A DNA stretch of 64,000 nt from Euborellia annulipes (GCA_023213315.1 JAKCPI010003273.1:1-64000), one strand, 5' to 3'; shown: positions 1-10,349, counted from the first letter of the stretch. Notes: generated by a model not told the origin, from the sequence alone. Made by a program: numbers and translations.

Positions 1-372
1 ATAACATTCACATCAAGTGTTTTTTACAGGAGGAAATATTTTCGCTGAAAGATAATTTAAGTCAAGACATTTTCGTGTTTTTTTTTTTTCTTAATTAATG
101 ATAGAATTGACTTTGGGGTTCTTTACGTTTCTTCACAATATAAGTTTAATATACTCTGTAGCCTAAAAAAAGAAACAACTTGAGGTAGGTGACTCTAGTG
201 TCGTCTACATACATATATGTAGACCCGACTAAATAAAATTTAACATCGTGGCTAAATTACCGAGGGTTGGAGGCCAAAAAAATACTACGACTAAAATAAT
301 TTGACTAACATTACAATTTTAATTCATAAAATTGAATGAAAAATAAAATTATTAATAAAGAAAAATAAACTA
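1..372. other. AT-rich flank 3' of the membrane-protein exon
   Basis: No gene or classifiable repeat is visible. It is homopolymer-rich, and on the minus strand an ATTAAA lies about 50 bases past the stop codon, which could serve as a weak polyadenylation signal. Confidence 0.3.
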
Positions 373-647
373 TCAGCGACCAGAAATCACAATTTTCATC
401 TTATAGTGTAGACAAAGTCGTTCCTGGAGGGCGTGCACTCCGTGCCAATCCCAAAGAGGCCAAAAAGTTCCGAGGGTCCAAACCCAAAGGCCGGTGAAGA
501 TACAATTTTGCATGGTATCACTAAAACACCAGTGACCGATGTAGATGAGAGGCAAAAGGATGCCCCCAGCCATTAGCGTCCCTGGGCGGCCAAAGAGCTT
601 TGCCAGGGGCAGGACGACGAAGGAAGCTACCCGGTGTGGCGATAAAG
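373..647 (-). CDS. C-terminal exon of an unrecognised membrane protein
   Basis: Seen: a GC-richer open stretch begins after a good splice acceptor (TTTTTCCTGTAG, exon from 647) and stays open for 91 codons to TGA at 373-375. The peptide is very hydrophobic and tryptophan-rich. It contains a stretch around VASFVVLPLAKLFGRPG, then GILLPLIYIGHWCF, then a second hydrophobic block with GLWVWTLGTFWPLWDW, and ends with a short basic tail, so one to three membrane segments are likely. The exon starts with two bases of a codon, which fits the phase-1 end of the exon at 1079 and gives an uninterrupted GAA-GCT-TTA join. I do not recognise the family. A second frame is open over the first half but stops at about 520, so this frame is preferred. 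The claim rests on openness, composition and matching splice phases. Confidence 0.5.
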
Positions 648-721
648 CTACAGGAAAAATTTAAATCATTTTGCTCAAGTTTTTTTAAATTTTTGAAATT
701 ATTTTTTAAAACCATTTACAC

Positions 722-1050
722 CTCAACACAAAAAATCTGGTGCAGAGCAAAGGACACAACTTTCGAATATTGAATTTAAGAGAAAGTTATGTACTTTGGG
801 ACTAGTCAACTTGATTTTTGAATTCAGGGGATTATTACTTTCTCTTACCTCAAAAATCAATTGTTTTTTATATCAAAATTGTGTGAAGACAACTTTACTC
901 TTATACTTCATAGGAAAGAAAGGAGAAATGGTTACCATATAAATATAATTTTACATCTTGAATTCTAATATATCGGCGGAAACTAAATATATGTCGACAC
1001 AAAAAATCTGGTGGCACAAGCACAGAACTTTCGATTACCGAAGGTAATAG
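722..1050. repeat. Decayed fragments of the CTGGTGTGAC palindromic element
   Basis: Two broken copies of the tip sequence (AAAAAATCTGGTG at about 732 and 1001, and TTTCGATTACCGAAGGTAAT at about 1029) lie inside the first intron. They match the well-preserved palindrome at 7036-7128 but with several deletions. Confidence 0.6.
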
Positions 1051-1078
1051 AAAGATAGATTTTAATTTTTTATTACAC

Positions 1079-1200
1079 CTTCCCAAAAATGACCTGGCAC
1101 GGAGGCGACAACATCCCCAGGAACGGCCCTGAGTAGATCCACTAAAACATAAATTACTCTATCATCTTCGTTTATATTATTTGACTGTTTCTCAAACTCA
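1079..1200 (-). CDS. Penultimate exon of the same unrecognised gene (upstream limit uncertain)
   Basis: Seen: an open frame on the minus strand encodes an acidic stretch (FEFEKQSNNINEDDRV) followed by IYVLVDLLRAVPGDVVAS and PGHFWE, then a donor GAAG|GTGTAA at 1078-1077. It ends in phase 1, matching the two leading bases of the exon at 647. The upstream acceptor is not clear: AG dinucleotides occur near 1188-1212, so the start given is approximate. No domain is recognised. Inference: with the 373-647 exon it forms the end of a minus-strand gene. The 430-bp intron between them is filled by decayed copies of the CTGGTGTGAC palindromic repeat. Confidence 0.4.
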
Positions 1201-1482
1201 AATGGCTTTTTCGTCCAACGTGAAAGGAATACCAAAAAAAAGTAGAAACAAAACAACAAACAAAAATAATGTTAGAAGTGTTTTTTTTTTTATTTAAATC
1301 TTGGAAACAAATTGCAGCCAAGACAAAAATAAAATTTGCACAAAAGGGGGTATATAAAATTAGATGAGAATATCATCAAGTGTAAAGACCTGAATGGAGG
1401 AACATGAGGAGGGAGAGTTGGACATGGCCTATCAACATTTTAGAATAAACTGATGTTTTTTGGCTGTGGAAATTTACTCAGG

Positions 1483-1704
1483 ATTCGCAGGGACTTTGCA
1501 GCCAGGAGATTAAATAAAAAAATCTTTTATTTAATTTTTATTTGCCGACGTTTCGACTTCATCAGGGCAATTGCAATGTATAATTGAGACTAATATTTGC
1601 CCTGATGAAGGTCGTGATTGGCGACCGAAACGTCGGCAAATAAAAAATTAAATAAAATATATTTTTTTTTAATTTAATCTCCTGGCTGCAAAGTCCCTGC
1701 GAAT
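1483..1704. repeat. Hammerhead-bearing inverted-repeat element 1
   Basis: The outer arms pair almost perfectly (ATTCGCAGGGACTTTGCAGC at 1483 against its complement ending at 1704) and continue through GCAGCCAGGAGATTAAATAA. The right arm carries an intact hammerhead motif (1595-1641). The left arm carries its antisense with stem II deleted. The same arm sequence recurs at 47862-48008, so the two belong to one subfamily. Confidence 0.8.
1595..1641 (+). ncRNA. Type I hammerhead ribozyme motif
   Basis: Seen: stem I ATTTGCC (1595-1601) pairs over 7 bp with GGCAAAT (1635-1641). CTGATGA is at 1602-1608. Stem II GGTCG/CGACC closes a 7-nt loop. GAAACGTC is at 1627-1634, where ACGT is self-complementary and stands in for stem III. 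All conserved core positions of the hammerhead are present. Known: such loopless stem III motifs, thought to work as dimers, occur in Penelope-like elements and metazoan retrozymes. Predicted cleavage follows the C at 1634. Activity is inferred. Confidence 0.8.
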
Positions 1705-2310
1705 TTAGAATAAACGTTGGTGTTAAAATTTTTGCTTATAGGATAGAGATGTTAAAATTAATTAACGCTGATTTCAAAATTTTAAGATGAATTTAATTTT
1801 TCAATTATATTGACACCACATTTATTTGTAGACAATGAAATCATAAATTAAAAGTGGAGGTGTTATTTAAAAAAAAAAATACCTCTTTGCATAATTTATT
1901 AATTGCTAATTTCGTTAAATAAATAATTAATGAGCAATTAGTTAAAAAAAAAAAAAAAGAAGGCGGAGTCTTTTTGATACATTTCAAGTTTTTATCTCTT
2001 TCTGGCAATAAAATAAAATAAAATAATATTACTAATCATGCAATAGTGTGTGTATGCAACATGTGTGTGGGTGTTGAATGGACTATTTGCCTGTTCATGT
2101 GGATCGAAATCGAAAATCAATCGAGAGTGAGAAAAATTCAATTCCCACAGAGATGAGGATGCTCCAGAAATTTTCCAGTTAGGTTTTTAGCAAAAATTAT
2201 TTATTCTCAATTGATGAGTCCTCGATTGGAATGCAGAAATCTCTTCTTTTTTTTTTTTTTTTTGTTCTTTTGAGTGGTTTATAAGCTAAAAATGTGGTTT
2301 TGATGCATTT
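1705..2310. other. AT-rich spacer without recognised gene
   Basis: Contains A and T homopolymers and a short unique stretch around 2090-2220. Nothing coding is supported. Confidence 0.3.
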
Positions 2311-2860
2311 TTACTTTCTCTTAGCCTATATATGAAATATATAGGAGAGAAAGTATTGCGATCATGTCAAAAATTCGATGTCGAGATTTTGATGGATATA
2401 CATGTTTTGAGGTCCCCTGAGTCCAAAAAAGTGGGTCCCGCAAATTGGTCTGTGTGTATGTATGTGTGTGTGTGTATGTGTGTCTGTGTGTGTGTCTGTG
2501 TGTGTGGACAGATTTTTAGCATGAAGGAGTTGAGCTAGCGGATTGAAATTTTATATTTAACTTAGGTACCTTTGAAGAATCTCAAAATAAGCTTTTGAAC
2601 AAAATCGGCCAAAAAGTACTAGTACTTTACTGATGTACTTTTTCAGTTTTTTTCGATTTTCTCAAAATTCCCTCCAAGGATTTTTTTTAAAATTCATAAA
2701 TGAACTATTTTTTAGATGCTCTTTAAAATGTATATTCTCATTTTGCCGTTGAAATCTTCTGAAGACCACTTTACTCTTGTTCTTCATAGGAAAGATAGAA
2801 ATGGTTGCCATGGTTTTAGAATGATTTCAAGTATTAAGATATGCTACCAAATGATCTATT
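2311..2860 (+). repeat. Copy of the palindromic-end element, right end missing
   Basis: Begins with the TTTACTTTCTCTTAGCC end hairpin, passes through AAAATTCGATGTCGAGATTT, a (TG)n tract at about 2444-2507 and AAGTACTAGTACTTTACTGA, then the CTTCATAGGAAAGATAG segment. It is collinear with the full copy at 6428-7131 but lacks the 92-bp terminal palindrome. Confidence 0.8.
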
Positions 2861-3012
2861 AATATAAGATATTGCCAGGAGGCCCTAGACATCTTAAGAC
2901 CTTGACTAAAATTTTCGAAACTTGGTGATAATAATTAGAATAATGGGATCAAGTCATAAATTTAAATCTTTTTCTTTTTATTAGATTAAAAATCAATTAT
3001 TATTTAAATTCC

Positions 3013-3535
3013 CATTTTTTTTTACTTTCTCTTAGCCTATATATTTTAAATTTATTTGTGTCTTTAATTGTTTCAAAGAAAACATATATGTCTCTCTCTC
3101 ACTTGCAAACATTATCGTCTCTCTCTAGCCTTGGTCTCTCTCTACTCTTTTTAAATTCCCTTTCCACCTTATCTTCGCATAGGCCTAATGTTAATTTCCT
3201 ATAGGGATTTGTATGTTAATTTCGATTCAAAAGGGGGTCCCCTTTAGAACTTTTTACGCATTTAAAATTTTTTTTTCCAATTCTTATGAAATTTTGTATT
3301 TATTTACGATTCTATATTGTGTATAAAATGTCCAAATATGAGATTAAAATTTTTAAAAATAACCATAGTTTATTTGAAGCAGTCAACATTTAAAATGCAA
3401 GTTTGAAACTAAGGTGCTATCGGAAACTAAATATATCTCGACACAAAAATCTGGTGTGACCAACACAGTGCGCAACTTTCTCTTACCGAAGGGTAAGAGA
3501 AAGTTGTGTGCTGTGCGCCAGTCACACCAGATTTT
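3013..3535 (+). repeat. Palindromic-end element, second subfamily
   Basis: Starts with TTTACTTTCTCTTAGCC and ends in the CTGGTGTGAC palindrome at 3451-3533. Its middle (AACCATAGTTTATTTGAAGC, then AAACTAAGGTGCTATCGG) differs from the 6428 copy but matches, inverted, 10350-10560. A TCTC-rich microsatellite sits at 3090-3145. Confidence 0.7.
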
Positions 3536-4150
3536 TTTTCATTATTAAATAAAATTGACAGCAAAGCGAGAGATAATCTTGATTGATAGGCAAAATATGA
3601 ATAAATTTAAAATTTAAAATAAACAAATGGGTGTTAAAAAGTAAAAAAAAGCGTTAAAAAATGCTATTCTCTAAACAAAGTTTTAACAGCGACGTTAACA
3701 TGTTGCTTTTATTTCAAAGATATCAAAATCATAACCTTACTTTTTAGGTTAAGGACGCTATTTTTATTTTAAATACGACACGACTTTAAAATATTAAAGC
3801 CACCCCCTAGACATGGCTTTAATTTTTAACACAATTTACTAAATGTTAACGCTTTGGCTTTAAATTTTTGTTTACAGAATAGCTATTTGTGGCAAGGAAG
3901 TGATTTTGAATAGCATTTTTTTAACGCTTACTTTACTTTTTAACACCCATTTGTTTATTTTAAATTTTAACGTCTGTTTTTAGAGAATAAACCTGTTTAT
4001 GTGTTAAAAATAACAAAAGTGATCAAATTCGACAAAAATCTTCTGATTAACATAGGCCGTAAAAGCAAGCCACAAGGGCCGAGATTGAAGCCTTGATGTT
4101 AGGCAACCAAAGTCGCCATAAGAGGCGTAGCCTTTCCCCTTAAGTTGCAT
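3536..4150. other. Inverted-repeat AT-rich region
   Basis: AAATTTAAAATAAACAAATG at about 3606 and its complement near 3945-3965 bracket a block rich in GTTAAAAA and TTTTTAAC words, suggesting one decayed inverted-repeat element. No coding potential. Confidence 0.4.
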
Positions 4151-4153
4151 TTA

Positions 4154-4800
4154 AAAAATCTGGTATGACTGGCCGCACAGCACACAACTTTCTCTTACCT
4201 AAGTTAATCGAAAGTTGTGTTCTGTGCTTGTCACACCAGATTTTCTGTGTCAACATATATTTAGTTTCCGCCAATATATTAGAATTCAAGATGTAAAATT
4301 TATAAGGCCCTCGGGCTTGGCGTAGTTGGTAGCGGACTTGCCTTGTATACCAGGGTCGAGGGTTCGGACCCCAGGCAGTCCGATGATTTTATTTAAGCCA
4401 TTTGGATACCAAATGGCTTAAATAAGAATGCCTGGACCCCATTATATATATTTTCATAATAACAGGTAATGTATAAAGTCTTAAATGGCCGAAATAGCCG
4501 AAAAGACTGTGTGTATATGAGTTTGAATGGGAAAAAATGTTTAAAAAAAAAAAAAAAAAAAAATTATAAGTATGGGAAAATACATGTATTTATATTCTGT
4601 TACCATGGCAATTATTTTTCCTATCTTCCCTATGAAGTACAAGAGTAAAGTTGGCTTCAAACAATTCTGAGAGCAAAATAAGAATACCATTATATACATA
4701 TGTAAGAGAAAGTAAAAAATAATTGATTTATGAATTTTAAGAAAATTGGAAAGAAATGAAAACAGTAAATTATACTAGTACTCTTTGGCCGATTTTAGTT
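4154..4800 (-). repeat. Palindromic-end element split by a SINE
   Basis: The terminal palindrome (4154-4248) and the following segment to 4305 resume after 4562. The interruption is SINE A (4306-4561), flanked by near-identical AAATTTATAAG and AAATTATAAG. The element therefore predates the SINE. Confidence 0.8.
4306..4561 (+). repeat. SINE A, tRNA-headed, full length
   Basis: Head with A box TGGCGTAGTTGGTAGCG and B box GGTTCGGACCCC, then the conserved palindrome AAGCCATTTGGATACCAAATGGCTT, the tail module AAATGGCC..GCCGAAAAGAC, a GTGTGAATG-type segment and an A run. The A and B boxes are Pol III internal promoter elements by family knowledge. A 10-11 bp target duplication flanks it. Confidence 0.85.
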
Positions 4801-4802
4801 TT

Positions 4803-4920
4803 TTTTTTTTTTTTTTTTTAAACATTCACACTTTTTTCTCATTCACACTCACACACACATTCACACAGTCTTTTCGGCAACTTAGGCCATATAAGACTTT
4901 ACGATAACCGCTATATGGAC
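4803..4920 (-). repeat. SINE A tail fragment
   Basis: The poly-T end followed by CACACAGTCTTTTCGGCAAC and GGCCATATAAGAC is the complement of the SINE A tail. The head is missing. Confidence 0.7.
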
Positions 4921-5082
4921 ACTATTACGCATTAGTGTGTCAAGCGCCATCTACCGAGTTTTGAGAAAATTAACATATTTCATAAAAAAATACTATTAAA
5001 TATAGCATTTGAAACAATATTCCGTGCTTAACTCAATTTTTTGGCGCTTGACACACAAATGCATAACAGGGTCCATATATTA
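4915..5082. repeat. GGACCCTGTTATGC terminal-inverted-repeat element
   Basis: Starts TATGGACACTATTACGC and ends GCATAACAGGGTCCATA, with TGTCAAGCGCC near one end and GGCGCTTGACACA near the other. It is a short non-autonomous element. Relatives lie at 29324-30112, 53577-53830 and 61313-61553. Confidence 0.75.
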
Positions 5083-5520
5083 ATAATATAAGTGGGCACA
5101 TTGCTTTCGGCCCCACAAAAAATTAAAATTATCAATAGAGTTTTTATAAAATTCATTTAAAAATGTTAAATTTTATTCACTTGACCTAGTTAAAATTAAA
5201 TATTCCAATTTGTTATTAAAAGATAATCTTCATAAAAATAGAAACTAATACAAATATAAATTTATATATTAAGAGGAAATTATTTGACTTCCCTCATTAT
5301 TTGATTGTATCTTTAACTATAAAAACAACGTTTTTAAATATTATAAGAAATTTTAAAACCTGTATATATATCATCATATTATCTAAATAGAATACATAGA
5401 ATAAATAATGTCATCTATGTATCATTATACAGACTTAACTCTCTCTCATTAGAACGTAAGTCTTGGTATAAACTAAAATTGTCATCTTTATTTTGAAATC
5501 AATACACTATATATGTATTC
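5083..5520. other. AT-rich spacer
   Basis: No gene or recognised repeat. It leads directly into the hammerhead at 5531. Confidence 0.3.
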
Positions 5521-5530
5521 TATTTTTAGT

Positions 5531-5575
5531 GTTCACTGAAGATGGGTGAATAAATTTTACCCGAAACGTCTGAAC
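5531..5575 (+). ncRNA. Type I hammerhead ribozyme motif (single copy, no mirrored arm)
   Basis: Stem I GTTCA (5531-5535) pairs with TGAAC (5571-5575). CTGAAGA is at 5536-5542. Stem II GGGT/ACCC encloses an 11-nt loop. GAAACGTC is at 5563-5570. A TTGGCTGC motif follows 29 bases downstream, as in the other elements, but no antisense partner is seen upstream. Confidence 0.75.
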
Positions 5576-5689
5576 GTTCACAGAGTATCGAGTGTTTTTC
5601 ATTTTGGCTGCCTGCATTTCCATATCCTATTTACATATAATTCCAGCCATTAAATATTATTATTAATAATATCTATTGAGGGGGGGGGG

Positions 5690-5822
5690 GTCCAGGCATT
5701 TCTATTTAAGCCATTTGGTATCCAAATGGCTTAAATAAAATAATCGTACTGCCTGGGATCCGAACCCGCGACGTTCACTATAGAATGTAGTCCCGCTACC
5801 AACCAGACCAAGCCCGTAGACA
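5690..5822 (-). repeat. SINE A, head half
   Basis: The complement of the tRNA-like head (B box complement GGGATCCGAACCC) and the internal palindrome TAAGCCATTTGGTATCCAAA are present. The tail is cut off at the G run at 5681. Confidence 0.8.
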
Positions 5823-6427
5823 ACCTTGTAGCTGAGATTTTTTCTAATAGCACAGTTTAGGACGTGTATTTCCATTAAACATGACCGAGAAAATAAATAA
5901 AAAGAGATCCTCCCACTCGGCTCTCAAAACAAGTCTCTCAGTTAAAATACAAATTAAATAAATAATATTAAATTTCAAAATATTTCCTTTGATCCGGAAA
6001 TGTTTCTCTTAATGGAATTAATGAGTGCATGTTTCTGTTGGTCTCCCCCCTCCCCTCCACTCGATTTCGTTTTTTTAGCCGACAAGATAAAAGAGTTTAT
6101 AGTATTAATCAAAGTCATTTAAATCTTGTAACCGTCTCCTAACTAGTTTACCCTCCCTACTTAGCGGCCTTTATTATATAAATATTCTTTTTTTCTCAAT
6201 GATTTTTAATTACCATACCAAGACAGGTAGCAGAGGGGGGGGGGCAGGGGGGGGGCGATTAATCTCTCCCTCCTTTGAGTATTAATTTCATTCTGGTAGC
6301 AATTAACAGATTGTGTGGGTTTGTTTGAGATCGACACTTTTGTGGACGCCTACTTCTTTTCTTCTTTCATTTGTCACTTGGCTAAAAATTACATTCGTGT
6401 AAATAGTCACGTGCGCGATCCAGTTTT
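5823..6427. other. Mostly unique spacer with G/C homopolymers
   Basis: Contains a G run at 6234-6255 and C-rich patches near 6048. No open frame or repeat family is supported. Confidence 0.3.
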
Positions 6428-6605
6428 TTTACTTTCTCTTACCTATGTATATATGTAATATATATATATAGAGAAAGTATTGGTTTCATGTCAAAAATTC
6501 GATGTCGAGATTTTGATGGATCTTCACGTTTTGAGGTCCCCTGAATCCAAAAAAGTGGTTTTCGCGACATGGTCTGTCTGTGGGTGTGTGGGTGGGTGGG
6601 TGTGT

Positions 6606-6638
<33 letters not shown>

Positions 6639-7131
6639 CAATTTTAAGCATGAAGGAATTGAGCTATGAGGCTGAAATTTTATATTTAAGTTAAACACCC
6701 CCCGGGACCGACAAAATAAGCTTTTAATCAAAATCGGCCAAAGAGTACTAGTACTTTACTGATGTACTTTTTCAGTTTTTTTCGATTTTCTCAAAATTCG
6801 CTCTAACGATTTTGATTAAAATTCAAAAATCAATTATTTTTTAGATGCTCTTTCAAATGTATATTCTCGTTTTGCCCTCAAAATTGTTTGAAGCACACTT
6901 TACTCTTGTGCTTCATAGGAAAGATAGGAGAAATGGTTGCCATGGTAACAAAATATAAATATTTTCCCATACTTATAAATTTTACACCTAAATTCAAATA
7001 TTTCCTACTGCCGGGAACTAAATACATGTCGACACAAAAAATCTGGTGTGACAAGCACAGTACACAACTTTCGATTACCGAAGGTAAGAGAAAGTTGTGT
7101 GCTGTGCGCCAGTCACACCAGATTTTTTTTA
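6428..7131 (+). repeat. Full-length palindromic-end element (reference copy)
   Basis: One end is the hairpin TACTTTCTCTTACCTAT...ATAGAGAAAGTA. The other (7036-7128) is a palindrome of about 92 bp running from AAATCTGGTGTGAC through TACCGAAGGTA to GTCACACCAGATTTT. Between them lie a (TG)n-rich tract (6570-6640), AGTACTAGTACTTTACTG and ATGGTTGCCATGGTAACA. It encodes no transposase. A near-complete inverted copy is at 58198-58872. Class unknown; hairpin ends and A/T flanks allow a Helitron-like or other rolling-circle MITE, without proof. Confidence 0.85.
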
Positions 7132-7254
7132 AACAATTTTGTTTTTTAATAACAAATTACAACTAATGGGATTATCATCATCGTTATTTATAAAGATATA
7201 TTTATTTGAAGAGATTATATTAATATTAAATAATCTGGTGTGACTGATTGCACA

Positions 7255-7616
7255 CAAGGGCGGATACAAGGGAGGGGGGGTAAAGGGGGTAATTACCCCC
7301 CCCCCCCGAGATTTGAAAAAAATGAGAAAAATTTAAGATACCGCGAACGGAACATGAAAAATTTTGGCTCAGCGGGTGAAAAAAATTTTGGTTCTCAAAA
7401 AAAAGGTCAAATATTTTTCTGAATGGGAAAAATTTTTGGTGCCGCGAACGGCACATGAAAAAATTTTCGGTTCCGCAGGTGAAAAAAATTTTTCGTAGAA
7501 AAACTTTTGAGAACAGGCCCCCCCTCCGAAAAAAATTTCTATATACGCCCCTGGTGCTGTGCGACGAGTCACACCAGATTACCCCCCTCCGAGAAACACC
7601 TCTGGATCCGCCCTTG
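7255..7616 (+). mobile_element. hAT-like MITE, CAAGGGCGGAT family
   Basis: TIRs CAAGGGCGGATAC and GGATCCGCCCTTG are flanked by the 8-bp duplication ATTGCACA (7247-7254 and 7617-7624), the hAT signature. Inside are a G/C run, a remnant of the palindromic-element tip (GTCACACCAGATT), and the end of a second hAT family (TATATACGCCCCTG at about 7541). It carries no transposase. Confidence 0.85.
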
Positions 7617-7756
7617 ATTGCACAGTACTCAAATTTCTTTTATATGAAGTTGATTCGTCTTTTTTTTCCACTTTTCTTGGAAATTTGATAACTAACTTTC
7701 CACCAATTAAGTTCGGTGGCTGGCGTACTTTAATCGATTCTCTTAATTGGTCAAGG

Positions 7757-8116
7757 CAGGGGCGTATATAAGGGGAGGGGGCCGAGGGGCCTCTCCCCTG
7801 AAATTTTTAAAATCCATATACATATACGAATATATAGACAATAGCGGGGTTTACAAGGGTGGTAAAAGAGGATCGCCCCCCACCCCCCCCCCACCTCCCC
7901 GAAATCATTTAAATGCATATTCATAATAGGGGTGTATAGGCAATATCTAAAATTTTCCGAAGTGGGGAAAAATTAGGCAACAAATTTCCACTAGAACTCA
8001 AAAATTTTGTTTTAACAAAAAACAAATTTCGTTTTTCTAAAGGGAAAAAATTTTCCGGGGCAGAAAAATTTTTGAGTTCGGGCCCCCTCCCCCGAAAAAA
8101 ATTTCTATATACGCTG
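7757..8116 (+). mobile_element. hAT-like MITE, CAGGGGCGTATATA family
   Basis: The left end CAGGGGCGTATATA and right end TATATACGCTG are flanked by GGTCAAGG at 7749-7756 and 8117-8124. The interior has GAAAAATTTTT words and C/G runs and is non-coding. Confidence 0.8.
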
Positions 8117-8279
8117 GGTCAAGGCGCTCATACTTCCCTATTTTGATTATGGGTGCCTTGTCTACAATGACCTTTCGGGAGAATTGAAAGAATTCTCAAT
8201 GCATATATTCGGTTTATTTTTGAACATATCACACCATTTAGTAATGGAAGTTTTTTTTAATATAGCTGGTTAATTGATG

Positions 8280-8520
8280 TAGTAGAAGGAGAATAAAAGA
8301 GAGAGCAGCTAGTTATATTTTCTTTTATTAAACACTCTGTGCTGACGTTTCAGTCCTGTTTAGGGCCATCCTCAGAGCATTAGGGTTGTCATCATAAATT
8401 TCAATTTTGAAATTGAAATTTATGATGACAACCCTACCTAAACAGGACCGAAACGTCAGCACAGAGTGTTTAATAAAAGAAAATATAACTAGCTGATCTC
8501 TTTTTATTCTCCTTCTACTA
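8280..8520. repeat. Hammerhead-bearing inverted-repeat element 2
   Basis: Near-perfect arms of about 115 bp meet at a centre near 8405 (CAATTTTGAAATTG). The outer ends read GAGAGCAGCTAGTTATATTT and its complement. The left arm carries an antisense hammerhead (8340-8379). The right arm has lost the CTGA segment. Confidence 0.8.
8340..8379 (-). ncRNA. Type I hammerhead motif, weak stem II
   Basis: Read on the minus strand: TGCT, CTGAGGA, a stem II region with CCT/AGG pairing, GAAACGTC, AGCA. Stem I is 4 bp. The core is intact, but the closing pairs of stem II next to GAAA are mismatched, so activity is doubtful. Confidence 0.6.
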
Positions 8521-9044
8521 TATCACACCATCTTATCTTAAATTAGTTTGGATGTGTCATAAAACCAGCGGAAGATACATCTTTCTTTATTTAAAAAAAA
8601 AAATGGGAGTCCTGAATACCTTCATGATCTTTTCTAAGTTTAGAGGCGAGGTGAGGGTCCCGTTCTCACCTAATTTATTTATTTATTTAATTTATTTATT
8701 TTTTATTTTTTTATAATAATTTTCTTTCTCTAAAATTTTCTTAAATTATTTTTCTGATTTGCCAACAAACGATGAATAAAATCCTACAAATATGCAAAAT
8801 ATAGCTTAAACCGCTAAATATGCCAAGCTCGTATGTCAAAACAAAACTTCATTCGCTAGACAGCTCGTATCTCAAATAACTCGTATGTTGGGGCTAGGGT
8901 TTGGACACCGGTGGAAACCGAAACCGGTAAACCGGTTTTTTGGCTAAATTTCAAAAACCGAGAAACCGAGTTTTTCCCGAAAAACCGAATTCTGTTTTTT
9001 TTTTTTAATTTTTTCTTCATTAATACTTGTATTCAAATTATAAA

Positions 9045-9225
9045 TCAGCCCGTGTTACTTGGCTCAGACATTAGCTTCTAGTGGCTTGGGGTTTCAGGTT
9101 CGCTTCCCGTCCCAAAAGAGAAAAATGTATTTCATTTGAATTGGCTATCAATCATTTGAAATAAAGTGATGGGGTATAAATGGCCTTAGGTGCCGAAAAA
9201 GACCTTAAACAAATTAAAAAAAAAA
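9045..9225 (+). repeat. SINE B, tRNA-headed
   Basis: The head AGCCCGTGTTACTTGGCTCA carries a B box GGTTCGCTTCCCG. It is followed by TTGGCTATCAATCATTTGAA, the tail module AAATGGCCTTAGGTGCCGAAAAAGAC and an A run. Family copies lie at 32561-32745 and 63005-63190. Confidence 0.8.
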
Positions 9226-9284
9226 AATTATAAATTATTTAAGTTATATTTTTTTCCCCTTTTTTCAAATACTCCAATAATCTA

Positions 9285-9570
9285 TATATAATAATAGCGG
9301 ACTGTCTGTCTATCTGTCTGTCCGTCTGTCACGCTCTGTTTGACCATTTTCCCTTTAGAATTTTGAAACGAAATTTTGCAGTCTTATAGAGGACGTTATG
9401 GAGAGTCCAGGAAAAATACTCGGGTCCCGAAATTCCTACAATTTTTTGAGTTATTAATTCCTAAAGTTTCGATTTCTCCCATATGAAATGTAAAGATAAA
9501 TTTTTATGTATTTTTTGTATTCTATGAATGTAAACAAATCCTCAAGCACTGGATTGGAATAGTAGTAATA
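9285..9570 (+). repeat. Interspersed repeat with CTGTCACGCTCTGTTTG motif
   Basis: Conserved words include TGTCACGCTCTGTTTG, AATTTTGAAACGAAATTTTG, GTTATTAATTCCTAAAGTTT and GAATGTAAACAAATCCTCAA. The same block occurs at 31910-32215 and 63235-63530 (+) and at 33600-33730, 34870-35160 and 37685-37915 (-). Non-coding; class unknown. Confidence 0.75.
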
Positions 9571-9581
9571 TTAATTTTCTT

Positions 9582-9760
9582 AGGTTCGGATCCCAGGCAG
9601 TCCGATGATTTTATTTAAGCCATTTGGATACCAAATGGCTTAAATAAGAATGCCTGGACCCTCAATAGATATATTCATTAATAGCGGTTATTGTTTAAAG
9701 TCTTATATGGCCTAAGTTGCCGAGAAGTGTGAATGGGAAAAAAGTGTGAGTGTTAAAAAA
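9582..9760 (+). repeat. SINE A, 5'-truncated at the B box
   Basis: Begins at GGTTCGGATCCCAGGCAG, keeps the palindrome and tail module, and ends in a short A run. It is nested in the hAT-like element. Confidence 0.8.
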
Positions 9761-10349
9761 AAAAATGGCGGTGCGTTCAAAATAGATTCAGATGTTGAAA
9801 AAAACCGGTTTACCGGTTTTCCGCTTTGTAAAAAACCGAAAAACCGGTTTTCAAAATTTTCCGGTTTTTTCCAAACCCTAGTTGGGGCCCTGTGGCTAGC
9901 GAGCTTAACTTAAGTATATAAATCTCTCAAAATACGTAGGTATTTTCTATAAGTGGCTAAGTGACCGATTCTAAAACGATTGTATTCATCAAATATAAAC
10001 AAATTTTAAGCCAATATCAAATTATTTATTTATTTATAGATAATATTAGTTATTGGTTTCTATTTCGGACCATGAACTATGAGTGACCTAATGTATAATC
10101 ATTTTTAAACTCTCAATATTATATAAAATTTTAAATCCATTACATAATTAGTCTATTGATGGGCTATATATATTAGTAAGTAAATGTGTCGATATCTCAG
10201 TGTATAAATGAAAGATTTCGTTAATTCATTTGCTTTTCTTAATTGCAAGATAAAAATGTTTATTATTTGGGGTAAGTAGCAAGTTCACTTTGACAGACCT
10301 GCAAAATCAGTAAATTCTTCACTTGGAATTTTTTATTTTCAAAATTAAA

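Larger units (their letters stand above)
8895..9880 (+). mobile_element. hAT-like composite element with nested SINEs, copy 1
   Basis: TIRs TAGGGTTTGGACACCGG and TTTTTTCCAAACCCTA are flanked by GTTGGGGC at 8887-8894 and 9881-9888. The subterminal parts are dense in AACCGG/CCGGTT words. Nested inside are SINE B (9045-9225), a GCTCTGTTTG-type repeat (9285-9570) and a SINE A 3' part (9582-9760). The same order recurs in the copy at 62854-63769. Confidence 0.85.

Noticed and set aside
4320..4385. tRNA gene
   Set aside because: A and B boxes are present but no cloverleaf with an anticodon arm could be closed, and the sequence is the head of a many-copy SINE.
6439..6731. Open frames rich in THTHTHTH on the minus strand
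   Set aside because: They are translations of the (GT)n tract inside the palindromic element, not genes.
8895..8915. Telomere-like TAGGGTTTGG sequence
   Set aside because: It occurs once at each end as a transposon TIR, not as a tandem repeat.
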